From: Streptomyces sp. NBC_01716
GTDB lineage: Bacteria; Actinomycetota; Actinomycetes; Streptomycetales; Streptomycetaceae
DNA length: 64,000 bases
Direction: 5' to 3'
Assembly: GCF_036248275.1 (NCBI RefSeq)
Contig: NZ_CP109181.1
Span: 6,200,001 to 6,264,000 of the forward strand
Below the pieces are notes generated by a model. That model was not told the origin of the DNA, searched no databases, and saw nothing but the letters and a program-made list of their open reading frames with translations. The stretch's first letter is position 1. Each line of letters begins with the position of its first letter. This document shows positions 1-7,499 of the stretch, in pieces. The position numbers were made by a program, and so were the translations under genes.

Positions 1-912
1 CGGCACTGGCAGCAGGGCGGCCAGAACCCGCCCGAGGACGTCGGCGCCGATCTCTACCCCAAGCTCGGCGCGTACGACTCCGGTGACTTCACCGGCGCTG
101 TCGAACAGCACATGAAGTGGATCAAGCAGTCCGGCGCGAACGTCCTGGTCTACAGCTGGTGGGGCCAGGGCAGTTACGAGGACGGTCTGGTCGACGGTGT
201 GATGGACGCGGCCCAGCGCCACGGCATCAAGGTCGCCTGGCATCTGGAGCCGTACGGCGGCCGTACCGGTGCGTCCACGGTGGACGACATCAACTACATC
301 AACGAGCGGTACGGCGACCACCCGGCGTACTTCCGGGACGCGGAGCGCGACAACAGCAACGCGTTCTACGTCTTCCAGAGCCTCGACGTGCCCGACTGGT
401 CGGCCCTGGACCAGGTGACGGACAACAACATCGTCCTGGCCCAGACCACCGACACGTCGAAGATCGCGCACTTCAACGGCCTCTACACCTACGACGGCAT
501 CGCCGGCGCCACCGCTCCCGGCTGGAAGAACGCCGGGGACTACGCGCGGGCCAACGACCTGGTCTGGGCGCCCTCGGTGGCCCCCGGCTACATCGACGAC
601 CGCGCCGTACCCGGCAACACCACGCCCACCCTGGGCAGGGACAACGGCGCCGCGTACGACAGGCAGTGGAACAACGCGCTGGACCCGGCCATCGGCGGAT
701 CGCCCACCTGGGTCTCCGTCACCTCCTTCAACGAATGGCACGAGGGAAGCTCGATCGAACCCGCGTCGGGCAACCCGCCGGCCGGGCACGGCTACCAGAC
801 CTTCTCGGGCGCGTACGGGAAGATCGGGGCGGCCGCCGAGACCGCGTATCTCGACCGGACGCAGTACTGGGTGAACCAGTTCGAGGCCGCGCGAGCGGCC
901 AGGCTGCGGTGA
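1..912 (+). CDS. GH99-like glycoside hydrolase (5' end outside window)
   Basis: The frame is open from base 1, so the gene enters from the left edge and 303 residues are visible. The fragment holds a WHLEPYGGR segment and, near the C-terminus, SFNEWHEGSSIEP. This matches the N-E-W-x-E signature of GH99-type (endo-alpha-mannosidase-like) TIM barrels, where the two acidic residues are catalytic. Export cannot be judged because the N-terminus is missing. The frame ends at a TGA followed by a strong hairpin. The specific substrate is not determined; GH71 or another GH99-like family is the main alternative. Confidence 0.75.
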   Translation, partial: RHWQQGGQNPPEDVGADLYPKLGAYDSGDFTGAVEQHMKWIKQSGANVLVYSWWGQGSYEDGLVDGVMDAAQRHGIKVAWHLEPYGGRTGASTVDDINYINERYGDHPAYFRDAERDNSNAFYVFQSLDVPDWSALDQVTDNNIVLAQTTDTSKIAHFNGLYTYDGIAGATAPGWKNAGDYARANDLVWAPSVAPGYIDDRAVPGNTTPTLGRDNGAAYDRQWNNALDPAIGGSPTWVSVTSFNEWHEGSSIEPASGNPPAGHGYQTFSGAYGKIGAAAETAYLDRTQYWVNQFEAARAARLR

Positions 913-964
913 GAGCGGCCCGTGCCGGGTGAGGGTCAACCCCGGTCCGGGCGGTGAGGCAGCG

Positions 965-996
965 GGCCCGGTACGGCGAACCCGCCGTACCGGGCC
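965..996. terminator. Bidirectional terminator between convergent genes
   Basis: A perfect 14-bp stem (965-978 with 983-996) closes a 4-base loop between the convergent GH99-like and sensor-kinase genes. Confidence 0.8.
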
Positions 997-1033
997 TTCT
1001 GTTGTGGGTGTAAAGGTGTGTGCGGGTACGGGG

Positions 1034-2584
1034 CTACCGCTCGGCCTCCCAGGTGACCGTCGTACCGCCCTCGCCGCCGTCCTCGCGCCGCCCGTCGTCC
1101 GTGACCACCAGACGCACCCCGGCCCGGCCGTCCGGCAGCCGTGCCGCCGCGTCGACGGTCACCTCGATCGATGTCACCCCCGGCCGCCGGTGCGCGGCGG
1201 CCAGCGCGCCGCGCAGCGTGGCCAGCAGCCCCGCGTGCAGCGGATCTTCCACGAGGGTGTCGACAGCCCCGTCGAAGTGCACGGACGGCTGGAAACCCAG
1301 CAGGACGGCCGCGCCCGCCGTCTCCCGCAGCACCTTGCCGCGCAGGCCCGTCGGAGCGTCGGCGGGCGGCTGCTGGAGGGCGAAGATCGTGGTCCGCACC
1401 TCCTGGATCGTGGAGTCCAGTTCGTCCACGGCGTGGCCGAGCAGGCGGGACAGCTCCGCGTCGTCGGTGCGCCGGCGGGTCGACTCCAGCATCATCATGG
1501 TGGCGAACAGCCGCTGTACGACGAGGTCGTGCAGGTCGCGGGCGATCCGGTCGCGGTCCTCGTAGACCGCCAGCCGCTCGCGGTTGTGCTGCGCGTCGGC
1601 GAGTACCAGCGCGAGCGCGGCCTGGGAGGCGAACTGGGTGGCCAGCAGCCGCTCCACAGGGGTGTACGGGCGTCCGCCGCGCCTGCGCGGGAGGGCGAGG
1701 GTGCCGATCAGCCGGCCGCCGCTCTGGAGGGGCAGCATCATGCTGGGGCCGAAGCGGCTCCGTACGTGGGTGGTCATCCGGGGATCGGTCGCCGAGTCGT
1801 CGATGTAGACCGGTTCGCCGCCGAGGAGTTGGGCCAGTACGGGCGCGCCGGGCGCGATGCTCGTCCCGACGATGTCGCCGGGGTCGTCCTGCGCGGAGGC
1901 GGCGACGATCTCCATGCCGCCCTCGCCGGTGGGCTGGAGCACCACGCCGGCGGCGGCTCCCGCCAGGATCCGCGCGGACTTCGCGAGCGTCGTCAGCGCC
2001 TCCGCGGCGGACTCGCCGCCGAGCAGCGCGGTCGTGACGGCGGCGGCGCCCTCGATCCACCGGGCGCGCTGGCGGGCGGACCCGTACAGGCGCGCGTTGC
2101 CGATCGCGATCCCGGCCTGCGAGGCGAGCACCCGCAGCAGGGCGAGGTCCTCCTCGGTGAAGGGACCGTGCTCCTTGCGGGCCAGACAGAGATGACCGAG
2201 TACGTCGTTGTGCACCCGGACGGGGACGCCGAGGCTCAGCGGGCTGCCGGGGTGGCCGAGCAGCCCGGTGTGGCCGGTGGGGAGCCGGGTGATGCGACGG
2301 CGCTCGTCCTCGCTGAGCCCGTAGGAGAACAGCTCGGCGATCCGGCTCCGCCCGCGCTCGGGTCCCCGGCCGTGGGCGGGGCCGGCGAGCGCGAGCGCGC
2401 CGTAACGCGCGCCGGTGAGATCGGCGGCGCTGTCGACGACATGCTGGAGGGTGGAGGCGAGTTCCCCCTCGCTCCCGACGTCGAGAACGGCGTCCAGCAG
2501 CATGGGCAGCCGGGGTGCGACCCGCCGCGAGGGCTCCCGCCCGTCGCGGTCCTCTCCCTCCGGTCGTTCGTCGCCCGTCGTCAC
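1034..2584 (-). CDS. GAF-domain sensor histidine kinase, degenerate ATPase domain
   Basis: The 516-aa protein starts at GTG one base after the stop of the Mbl-like gene, so the two are probably translationally coupled. Two GAF-like domains cover roughly residues 25-180 and 200-340. They are followed by a HisKA_3 dimerisation/phosphoacceptor helix with an intact H-box (RDRIARDLHDLVVQRLF). In the DevS/NarX type of kinase the ATPase domain should then carry an N-box, a DxGxG G1 box and a G2 loop. Here the N-box position reads LRGALAAAHRRP without Asn, G1 reads DDGRREDGG, and the G2 stretch is absent before the terminal GTTVTWEAE. The protein may therefore sense or scaffold rather than phosphorylate. 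No response regulator lies next to it. Confidence 0.85.
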   Translation of the reverse strand: MTTGDERPEGEDRDGREPSRRVAPRLPMLLDAVLDVGSEGELASTLQHVVDSAADLTGARYGALALAGPAHGRGPERGRSRIAELFSYGLSEDERRRITRLPTGHTGLLGHPGSPLSLGVPVRVHNDVLGHLCLARKEHGPFTEEDLALLRVLASQAGIAIGNARLYGSARQRARWIEGAAAVTTALLGGESAAEALTTLAKSARILAGAAAGVVLQPTGEGGMEIVAASAQDDPGDIVGTSIAPGAPVLAQLLGGEPVYIDDSATDPRMTTHVRSRFGPSMMLPLQSGGRLIGTLALPRRRGGRPYTPVERLLATQFASQAALALVLADAQHNRERLAVYEDRDRIARDLHDLVVQRLFATMMMLESTRRRTDDAELSRLLGHAVDELDSTIQEVRTTIFALQQPPADAPTGLRGKVLRETAGAAVLLGFQPSVHFDGAVDTLVEDPLHAGLLATLRGALAAAHRRPGVTSIEVTVDAAARLPDGRAGVRLVVTDDGRREDGGEGGTTVTWEAER

Positions 2585-2585
2585 G

Positions 2586-3629
2586 TCACTCGGCGTGGGC
2601 CAGCGGATCGAGGACCAACGGCTGGATCTTGCCGTCCAGCATCGCGCCGAGACCGAGGATCGCGCAGACGTCCGGGCGCTCCGCGATGTGCACCGGCATG
2701 CCCGTCGCGTCGCGCACCATCTGGTCGAGCCCCGGCAGCAGCGCGCTGCCGCCGACCATCATGATCCCCGTGTCGGCGAGGTCGGCGACCAGGTCCGGCG
2801 GGCAGTCGCGCAGCACCTTGCCGATGCCGTCGAGCACGGCGGTCAGCGGTGTGTGGATGGCCTGCCGTACGGCGGCGGTGTCCACGAAGACCGACCGGGC
2901 GAGCCCCGTCGCCACGTCACGGCCGTGGATCTCCGTCGAGGTCGGCCCGTCCGGGGTGATGCCGTTGCCGCGCAGCGCCAGCTGGAGAGGGCGGACGGAC
3001 TGGCTCGGGAGCATCAACTCGTGCTGGTGGCGCAGGTGCTGGATGACCGCGTGGTCGATGGCGTTGCCGCCGACCGGGACCCGCTGGGCCGTCACGATCG
3101 AACCGAGCGACAACACCGCGACCTGCGTCGTCGCAGCCCCGCACACCATGATCATGGTGGCGGTCGGCTTCTCCACGGGCAGCCCGCAGCCGACGGCGGC
3201 GGCGATGAGTGTGTCGACCAGCTCGACCCGGCGGGCGCCGAGACCGACCAGCGTCTCGACCGCCGCGCGCTGGGCGAGCGGGTCGCTGTCGTGCGGGGTG
3301 CACGCCGCAGCCCGCAGCCGGGGCTTGCGGCGCAGCTGGCGGCGGAGCTTCTCGCCGAGGAGGTTGCGGAGCATCCGCTGGGCCATCTCGATGTCCACGA
3401 CGGTGCCGCCGCTCACGGGGCGGGTGACCCGGATGTAGTCCGGCGTACGGCCCGTCATCTGTTCGGCCAGGGCGCCGACGGCGATGAGCGCCCCGGTCCG
3501 GGTGTTCACTGCGGCGACACTCGGCTCGTCCACGACGAGCCCGGATCCCTTCACGAAGACCCGGGTCCTGGCGGCCCCGAGGTCGACGGCGACATGGCAA
3601 CGGCGCAACTGCTCAAGGCTGACGGTCAC
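2586..3629 (-). CDS. mbl: MreB/Mbl-like bacterial actin
   Basis: The 347-aa protein has the actin/Hsp70 ATPase fold. Phosphate-1 lies near residue 15 (VAVDLGAARTRVFVKGSG), followed by EPSVAAV. A connecting segment (VGGNAIDHAVIQHLR) and an adenosine motif (GIMMVGGSALLPGLDQMV) are both recognisable. MreB family members organise cell-wall synthesis; streptomycetes use MreB and Mbl mainly in aerial hyphae and spore walls. Phosphate-1 differs from the usual GTANT (GAART here), so it is more Mbl-like than canonical MreB. No mreC, mreD or rodA lies nearby, which also points to the solitary mbl locus. The sensor-kinase gene follows after one base. Confidence 0.85.
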   Translation of the reverse strand: MTVSLEQLRRCHVAVDLGAARTRVFVKGSGLVVDEPSVAAVNTRTGALIAVGALAEQMTGRTPDYIRVTRPVSGGTVVDIEMAQRMLRNLLGEKLRRQLRRKPRLRAAACTPHDSDPLAQRAAVETLVGLGARRVELVDTLIAAAVGCGLPVEKPTATMIMVCGAATTQVAVLSLGSIVTAQRVPVGGNAIDHAVIQHLRHQHELMLPSQSVRPLQLALRGNGITPDGPTSTEIHGRDVATGLARSVFVDTAAVRQAIHTPLTAVLDGIGKVLRDCPPDLVADLADTGIMMVGGSALLPGLDQMVRDATGMPVHIAERPDVCAILGLGAMLDGKIQPLVLDPLAHAE

Positions 3630-3815
3630 GGCGGGTTCTTCTCCCGGGAGCGCTGAGGTGGATCACCGGCGGGCGGCCGGTCCTCTTCGCATCGTGGCCG
3701 CGGGAGGGGCGGTGCGCGCGCTGGGTTGCGCCGGCCGGGCGTACGGGAGCCGCCGCCGCACCGTGACACCGGGCCCTGACACCCCACCAGGAAACGCGGG
3801 CCTCAGTGACCGTAT

Positions 3816-4409
3816 CTACGGCGCCGGCGACCAGCGCTGGAGCAGGCCCCACGTGAACTCCGCCACGCACGGCCCGGTTCCGGGTACGTCGAACGCGAGC
3901 CCCCAGCGCGTCGGCGCCGTCCCCTCCAGCGGTCTGGCCGGCGCGAACGCGCGGGCGACCTCGTCGACCGTGCAGGACCAGGGGCGCAGATCCTCCGCAG
4001 TACGCGGCTCGGGCCCCGGCTCGCCCGGCGCCCGGACCAGCCACTCGTTCCACACACCTCCGCCCGGCGCCGCCGTCACCTCGAAACGGAGGGTGGGCCA
4101 GAGCGGTACGGGCCACAGCAGCACCTCGCACGCCAGATCACCGATCTGCCGGGGAAACGTCGCGTCCGGCGCGCCCAGCACCGAGCGGTAGCGCGACAGC
4201 GTGCCGCGGGCGCGCGGGGAGCGGACCATCGCCTGCCAGCGACGGTTGGCCTCCCTCATCTCGGCGAGCGACGCGCCCAGTTCACGCCGTGCGTCCTCGA
4301 CCAGTCCGGGCTGGTGGTCGGCCATCCTGCGCAGCAGTACGAGCTGGAAGTCGCGCGGCCCGAACGGCCGGGAACGCCCGTCCGCTCCGGCTGATGTCGT
4401 GGCATTCAT
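3816..4409 (-). CDS. Conserved protein of unknown function
   Basis: I do not recognise the family. The ATG at 4409 gives 197 aa, beginning MNATTSAGADGRSRPFG; a longer frame is open to 4472 but has poorer N-terminal character. The protein has no signal peptide or membrane segment. It is rich in Trp (NRRWQAMV, ALLWP-like and NEWLV stretches) and ends in a predicted beta-rich half (LRFEVTAAPGGGVWNEWLV). It is monocistronic, placed head-to-head with the following zinc-ribbon membrane protein about 120 bp away. Probably soluble and cytosolic. Confidence 0.65.
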   Translation of the reverse strand: MNATTSAGADGRSRPFGPRDFQLVLLRRMADHQPGLVEDARRELGASLAEMREANRRWQAMVRSPRARGTLSRYRSVLGAPDATFPRQIGDLACEVLLWPVPLWPTLRFEVTAAPGGGVWNEWLVRAPGEPGPEPRTAEDLRPWSCTVDEVARAFAPARPLEGTAPTRWGLAFDVPGTGPCVAEFTWGLLQRWSPAP

Positions 4410-4530
4410 AGCGACATCGTGCCCCTTCGGGGCAGGTCGGGCGGCAAAATCACGGAACGGCCAACTCCGCACAAGATCTTCACGAGAGAGGTGCCCGAGT
4501 GAGGTTCCGTAGGATTATCTTCAGGGCGCC

Positions 4531-5277
4531 ATGGACTACTGCCATCACTGCCGGCGGCACCTCAACGGCGCCCTGGCGTGCGCCGGGTGCGGTACGCCCG
4601 CCGAGGAGCTACGGCTCCACGATCCCGCCCCGCACGAGGCCGAGGTGGTCCTTGCCGCGCCCGACCACAGCGACGAGCCGGTCGTCGGCGCACGTCGTCA
4701 GCGCGGCTCCCGCAAGCGCAAGATGTCCCGGCGTGAGCGCCGGCAGCTACGCGCGGAGCGTGGCGCCGGTACCCACCGGCGCAGAGGCCGCACCGTGCTG
4801 GTCGTCGTCATGAGCCTGGTCCTCGCGGTCGGCGCGCTGAGCCTGGCCGAGCTGGCGCTGGAATCGTCCGGCGACGACGGTGACGCCACCTCCGTCCAGG
4901 AGGACAGGGCCATCGAGGTCGACGGCGGCCCGCCGCCGTCAGGCCCGCCGAAACCCAAGGACCCGGGCCCCGTGGAGGGCACGCCCTCCGGGTCCGCCGG
5001 TTCCGCGCGCCCCGGTGGCGGAAACGGTTCGCCGGACCCGTCGGGATCGGGCACCGGTACCGGTCCTTCGGACGGGGAGTCCCCGTCGGCGACGGATTCG
5101 CCCGATCCGAGCGACACGCCGGACGACCCCGGCAAGCCCACGGGCTCCACCAGCCCCACGGGCGGTTCTAGCTCCCCCGGGAAACCGGATCAGCCGTCCG
5201 CGCCGCAGCCCTCCACCAGCACGACGCCGCCGGAGGAAGAAGAGGACGACTGCGTCCTGTGGATCATCTGCGTCTGA
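4531..5277 (+). CDS. Zinc-ribbon, single-pass membrane protein with Ser/Pro-rich tail
   Basis: The 248-aa protein begins with a CxxC...CxxC ribbon (MDYCHHCRRHLNGALACAGC) and then a very basic stretch (about residues 55-88). One membrane helix follows (VLVVVMSLVLAVGALSLAEL, about 90-110), and then about 130 residues of Gly/Ser/Pro/Asp low complexity. The predicted topology is N-in with an extracellular disordered tail. The last residues are unusual: a run of acids followed by DCVLWIICV, a hydrophobic end with two cysteines. A TAGGAT -10-like box lies at 4510-4515. Function unknown. The ribbon-plus-helix layout is common among actinobacterial envelope proteins. Confidence 0.75.
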   Translation: MDYCHHCRRHLNGALACAGCGTPAEELRLHDPAPHEAEVVLAAPDHSDEPVVGARRQRGSRKRKMSRRERRQLRAERGAGTHRRRGRTVLVVVMSLVLAVGALSLAELALESSGDDGDATSVQEDRAIEVDGGPPPSGPPKPKDPGPVEGTPSGSAGSARPGGGNGSPDPSGSGTGTGPSDGESPSATDSPDPSDTPDDPGKPTGSTSPTGGSSSPGKPDQPSAPQPSTSTTPPEEEEDDCVLWIICV

Positions 5278-5319
5278 CGCGTCTGACGTCTCTCACACGG
5301 CTCACGTATCTCATGCATC

Positions 5320-5778
5320 TCACGCATCCCGTGGAGCCCACTCGTCCGACGCGTCGTCGCCCAGCATCCGCCGCAGCAGATCGCGCAGCACCGTCCGCTC
5401 CTCCACCGAAAGGTCCGCCAGCGGTTCGCGCGCGAAGTTGAGGCCGTCCCGCAGCTCCCGCGCCGTCTGCCGCCCCTTCTCGGTGGGCGCGGCCAGCTTC
5501 ACCCGCCGGTCCGAGGGGTCGGGGCGCCGCTCCACGAGGCCGCGCGTCTCCAGCCGGTCCACGATTCCCGTGACGTTCGACGGCTCGCACTTCAGCTTCT
5601 GCGCGATCCGGCGCATCGGCATGGGCCGGAGGGAGAGCAGCCCCAGCACGCGCGCCTGCGCGCCCGTGAGCGAGTGCTCGGCGGCGGCGTGCTCGTACTC
5701 GTCGTAGTACCGGGCCACCACCGTGCCGATGAGTTCGACGACTTCGAGGGTCAAGGGGTCCCTGTGCTCAGTGGCCAT
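5320..5778 (-). CDS. MarR-family transcriptional regulator
   Basis: 152 aa from the ATG at 5778. A winged helix-turn-helix spans about residues 38-100 (AQARVLGLLSL, then KLKCEPSNVTGIVDRLETRG, then the wing ERRPDPSDRRVKL). Its only Cys, residue 64, sits at the start of the recognition helix rather than at the N-terminus as in OhrR/YodB-type sensors. The gene diverges from an NADP-dependent oxidoreductase, and the shared 94-bp gap contains an inverted repeat, so it likely represses both. An ATG at 5787 is in frame but overlaps a TACGAT -10-like box (5786-5791). Using 5778 instead gives a leaderless transcript. Confidence 0.9.
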   Translation of the reverse strand: MATEHRDPLTLEVVELIGTVVARYYDEYEHAAAEHSLTGAQARVLGLLSLRPMPMRRIAQKLKCEPSNVTGIVDRLETRGLVERRPDPSDRRVKLAAPTEKGRQTARELRDGLNFAREPLADLSVEERTVLRDLLRRMLGDDASDEWAPRDA

Positions 5779-5797
5779 AGTCACCATCGTACTCGTT

Positions 5798-5826
5798 TGC
5801 TTGACAACGTGAAATATTGACAAGCA
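5798..5826. promoter_or_regulatory. Candidate MarR operator (10-bp inverted repeat)
   Basis: Arms TGCTTGACAA (5798-5807) and TTGACAAGCA (5817-5826) are inverted copies differing at one position, with a 9-bp spacer. The site lies between the divergent MarR and oxidoreductase genes. The left arm falls inside the spacer of the predicted MarR promoter, which fits autorepression. Confidence 0.6.
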
Positions 5827-5872
5827 TGATTGTTTCAGGAAGTGAAGCTTTAATCGAGGAGGCACCGCATCC

Positions 5873-6889
5873 ATGACCGCTCTTCCCGCGTCCGGCCGCG
5901 AATGGCATCTCGTCGCCCGCCCGCACGGCTGGCCGAAGTCCACGGACTTCGCCCTGCGTGAGGCCCCGGTGACGGAGCCGGACGAGGGCGGCGTCCTCGT
6001 CCGCAACAAGCACTTCTCGGTCGATCCCTACATGCGGGGGCGGATGAACGACGTGAAGTCCTACACCCCGCCGTACGAGCTCGACCACCCCATGGACGGT
6101 GCGGCCGTCGGCGAGGTCATCGCCTCCCGCGCCGAGGGCCTCGCGGTCGGCGACCATGTGGTGCACCGGCTCGGCTGGCGGGAGTACGCGCAGATGCCGG
6201 CCATGTACGCCACCAAGGTCGACGGGTCGCTCGCGCCGCTGAGCGCCTTCCTCGGTGTCCTCGGCATGACGGGCCTCACCGCCTACGCGGGGCTCTTCGA
6301 GACCGCCTCCTTCAAGGAGGGCGACGCCGTGTTCGTCTCCGGAGCCGCAGGCGCCGTCGGCAGCCAGGTGGGCCAGCTGGCCCGGATCAAGGGCGCGTCG
6401 CGCGTCATAGGCTCGGCGGGATCCGACGACAAGGTCAAGCTTCTTACGGAGGAGTACGGCTTCGACGCCGCCTTCAACTACAAGAACGGCTCCATCAGGG
6501 AGCAGCTCAAGCAAGCCGCGCCCGACGGCATCGACGTCTACTTCGAGAACGTCGGGGGAGAGCACCTCGAAGCGGCGCTCTCCTCGTTCAACGTGCACGG
6601 CCGCGCCACCATCTGCGGGATGATCTCGCAGTACAACAGCACCGAGGCGACCCCCGCGCCGCGCAACCTCGCCCTGGTCATCGGCAAGCGGCTGCGCCTC
6701 CAGGGCATGCTCACCACCGATCACCGCGCGCTCATGCCGCGGTTCGTCGAGGACGTCTCCGGCTGGCTGGCATCCGGCGAGCTCAAGTACCGCGAAACGA
6801 CCGTCGAGGGCATCGAGAACGGCTTCGACGCCTTCCTCGGGCTCCTGCGCGGCGAGAACACCGGAAAGATGATCGTCACACTCAACTGA
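5873..6889 (+). CDS. NADP-dependent zinc-free MDR oxidoreductase (CurA-like)
   Basis: 338 aa behind a strong GAGGAGG ribosome site. This is a medium-chain dehydrogenase/reductase of the leukotriene B4 dehydrogenase/curcumin reductase class. The N-terminal GroES-like domain contains the diagnostic FSVDPYMRGRM. The Rossmann domain carries FVSGAAGAVGSQVGQLA (AxxGxxG) and the GSDDKVKLL segment for NADPH selection, followed by VDVYFENVGGEHLE. No zinc-binding cysteines are seen. Members reduce the C=C bond of alpha,beta-unsaturated ketones and quinone-like electrophiles. Its pairing with a divergent MarR and a downstream Ohr points to electrophile or redox detoxification. Confidence 0.9.
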   Translation: MTALPASGREWHLVARPHGWPKSTDFALREAPVTEPDEGGVLVRNKHFSVDPYMRGRMNDVKSYTPPYELDHPMDGAAVGEVIASRAEGLAVGDHVVHRLGWREYAQMPAMYATKVDGSLAPLSAFLGVLGMTGLTAYAGLFETASFKEGDAVFVSGAAGAVGSQVGQLARIKGASRVIGSAGSDDKVKLLTEEYGFDAAFNYKNGSIREQLKQAAPDGIDVYFENVGGEHLEAALSSFNVHGRATICGMISQYNSTEATPAPRNLALVIGKRLRLQGMLTTDHRALMPRFVEDVSGWLASGELKYRETTVEGIENGFDAFLGLLRGENTGKMIVTLN

Positions 6890-6968
6890 CCCTTACCCGC
6901 TAGGCTCTCAGCAGGCCGTCGTGGTCCGTGGGCGCGAGCCGCGGCGTACAGAGAAGAAGGAACCCCCA

Positions 6969-7397
6969 ATGACCATCCAGCAGATAGCCCCCCTCTACAC
7001 CGCCGTCGCCACCGCGGAGAACGGCCGTGACGGCCGCGTCTCCACGGACGACGGGAAGCTCGACGTCGTCGTCAACCCGCCCAAGGAGATGGGCGGCAGC
7101 GGCGCCGGTACGAACCCGGAGCAGCTCTTCGCCGCCGGCTACAGCGCGTGCTTCCAGGGCGCGCTCGGCGTCGTCGCCCGCCGGGAGAAGGCCGACATCT
7201 CCGGCTCGACCGTGACCGCCAAGGTCAGCATCGGCAAGACCGACGGCGGCGGCTTCGGACTCGCGGTCGAACTGACCGCCTCCATCCCGAACGTGGACGC
7301 CGCCACCGCGCGGGACCTCCTGGAGAAGGCGCACCAGGTGTGCCCGTACTCCAACGCCACGCGCGGCAACATCGAGGTCGAGCTGTCCGTCGTCTGA
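6969..7397 (+). CDS. ohr: Organic hydroperoxide resistance protein (Ohr/OsmC family)
   Basis: 142 aa from the ATG at 6969, preceded by an AGAAGAAGG-like ribosome site. Ohr is a thiol peroxidase that reduces organic and fatty-acid hydroperoxides, re-reduced by lipoylated proteins. Both redox cysteines are visible: C61 (GYSACFQGAL) and C125 (QVCPYSNATRG). The length matches the family. It lies 79 bp downstream of the oxidoreductase on the same strand and ahead of a strong terminator, so the two may form one transcription unit under the upstream MarR protein. Confidence 0.93.
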   Translation: MTIQQIAPLYTAVATAENGRDGRVSTDDGKLDVVVNPPKEMGGSGAGTNPEQLFAAGYSACFQGALGVVARREKADISGSTVTAKVSIGKTDGGGFGLAVELTASIPNVDAATARDLLEKAHQVCPYSNATRGNIEVELSVV

Positions 7398-7420
7398 CCG
7401 CACGACCGCCCCATCCGTGA

Positions 7421-7458
7421 CGAAGGGCCGCACCCCGAGAGAGGGGTGCGGCCCTTCG
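7421..7458. terminator. Strong hairpin terminator after ohr
   Basis: Perfect 16-bp GC-rich stem (7421-7436 with 7443-7458) and a 6-base loop, between convergent ohr and the M14 peptidase gene. Confidence 0.9.
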
Positions 7459-7499
7459 CGTGCGGGCGACGCCGTACGTACGCGGCCCGAACGCGCCTC

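Noticed and set aside
929..2764. A 611-codon plus-strand frame across the sensor kinase
   Set aside because: It runs through a terminator hairpin and two real minus-strand genes, and its product is compositionally biased.
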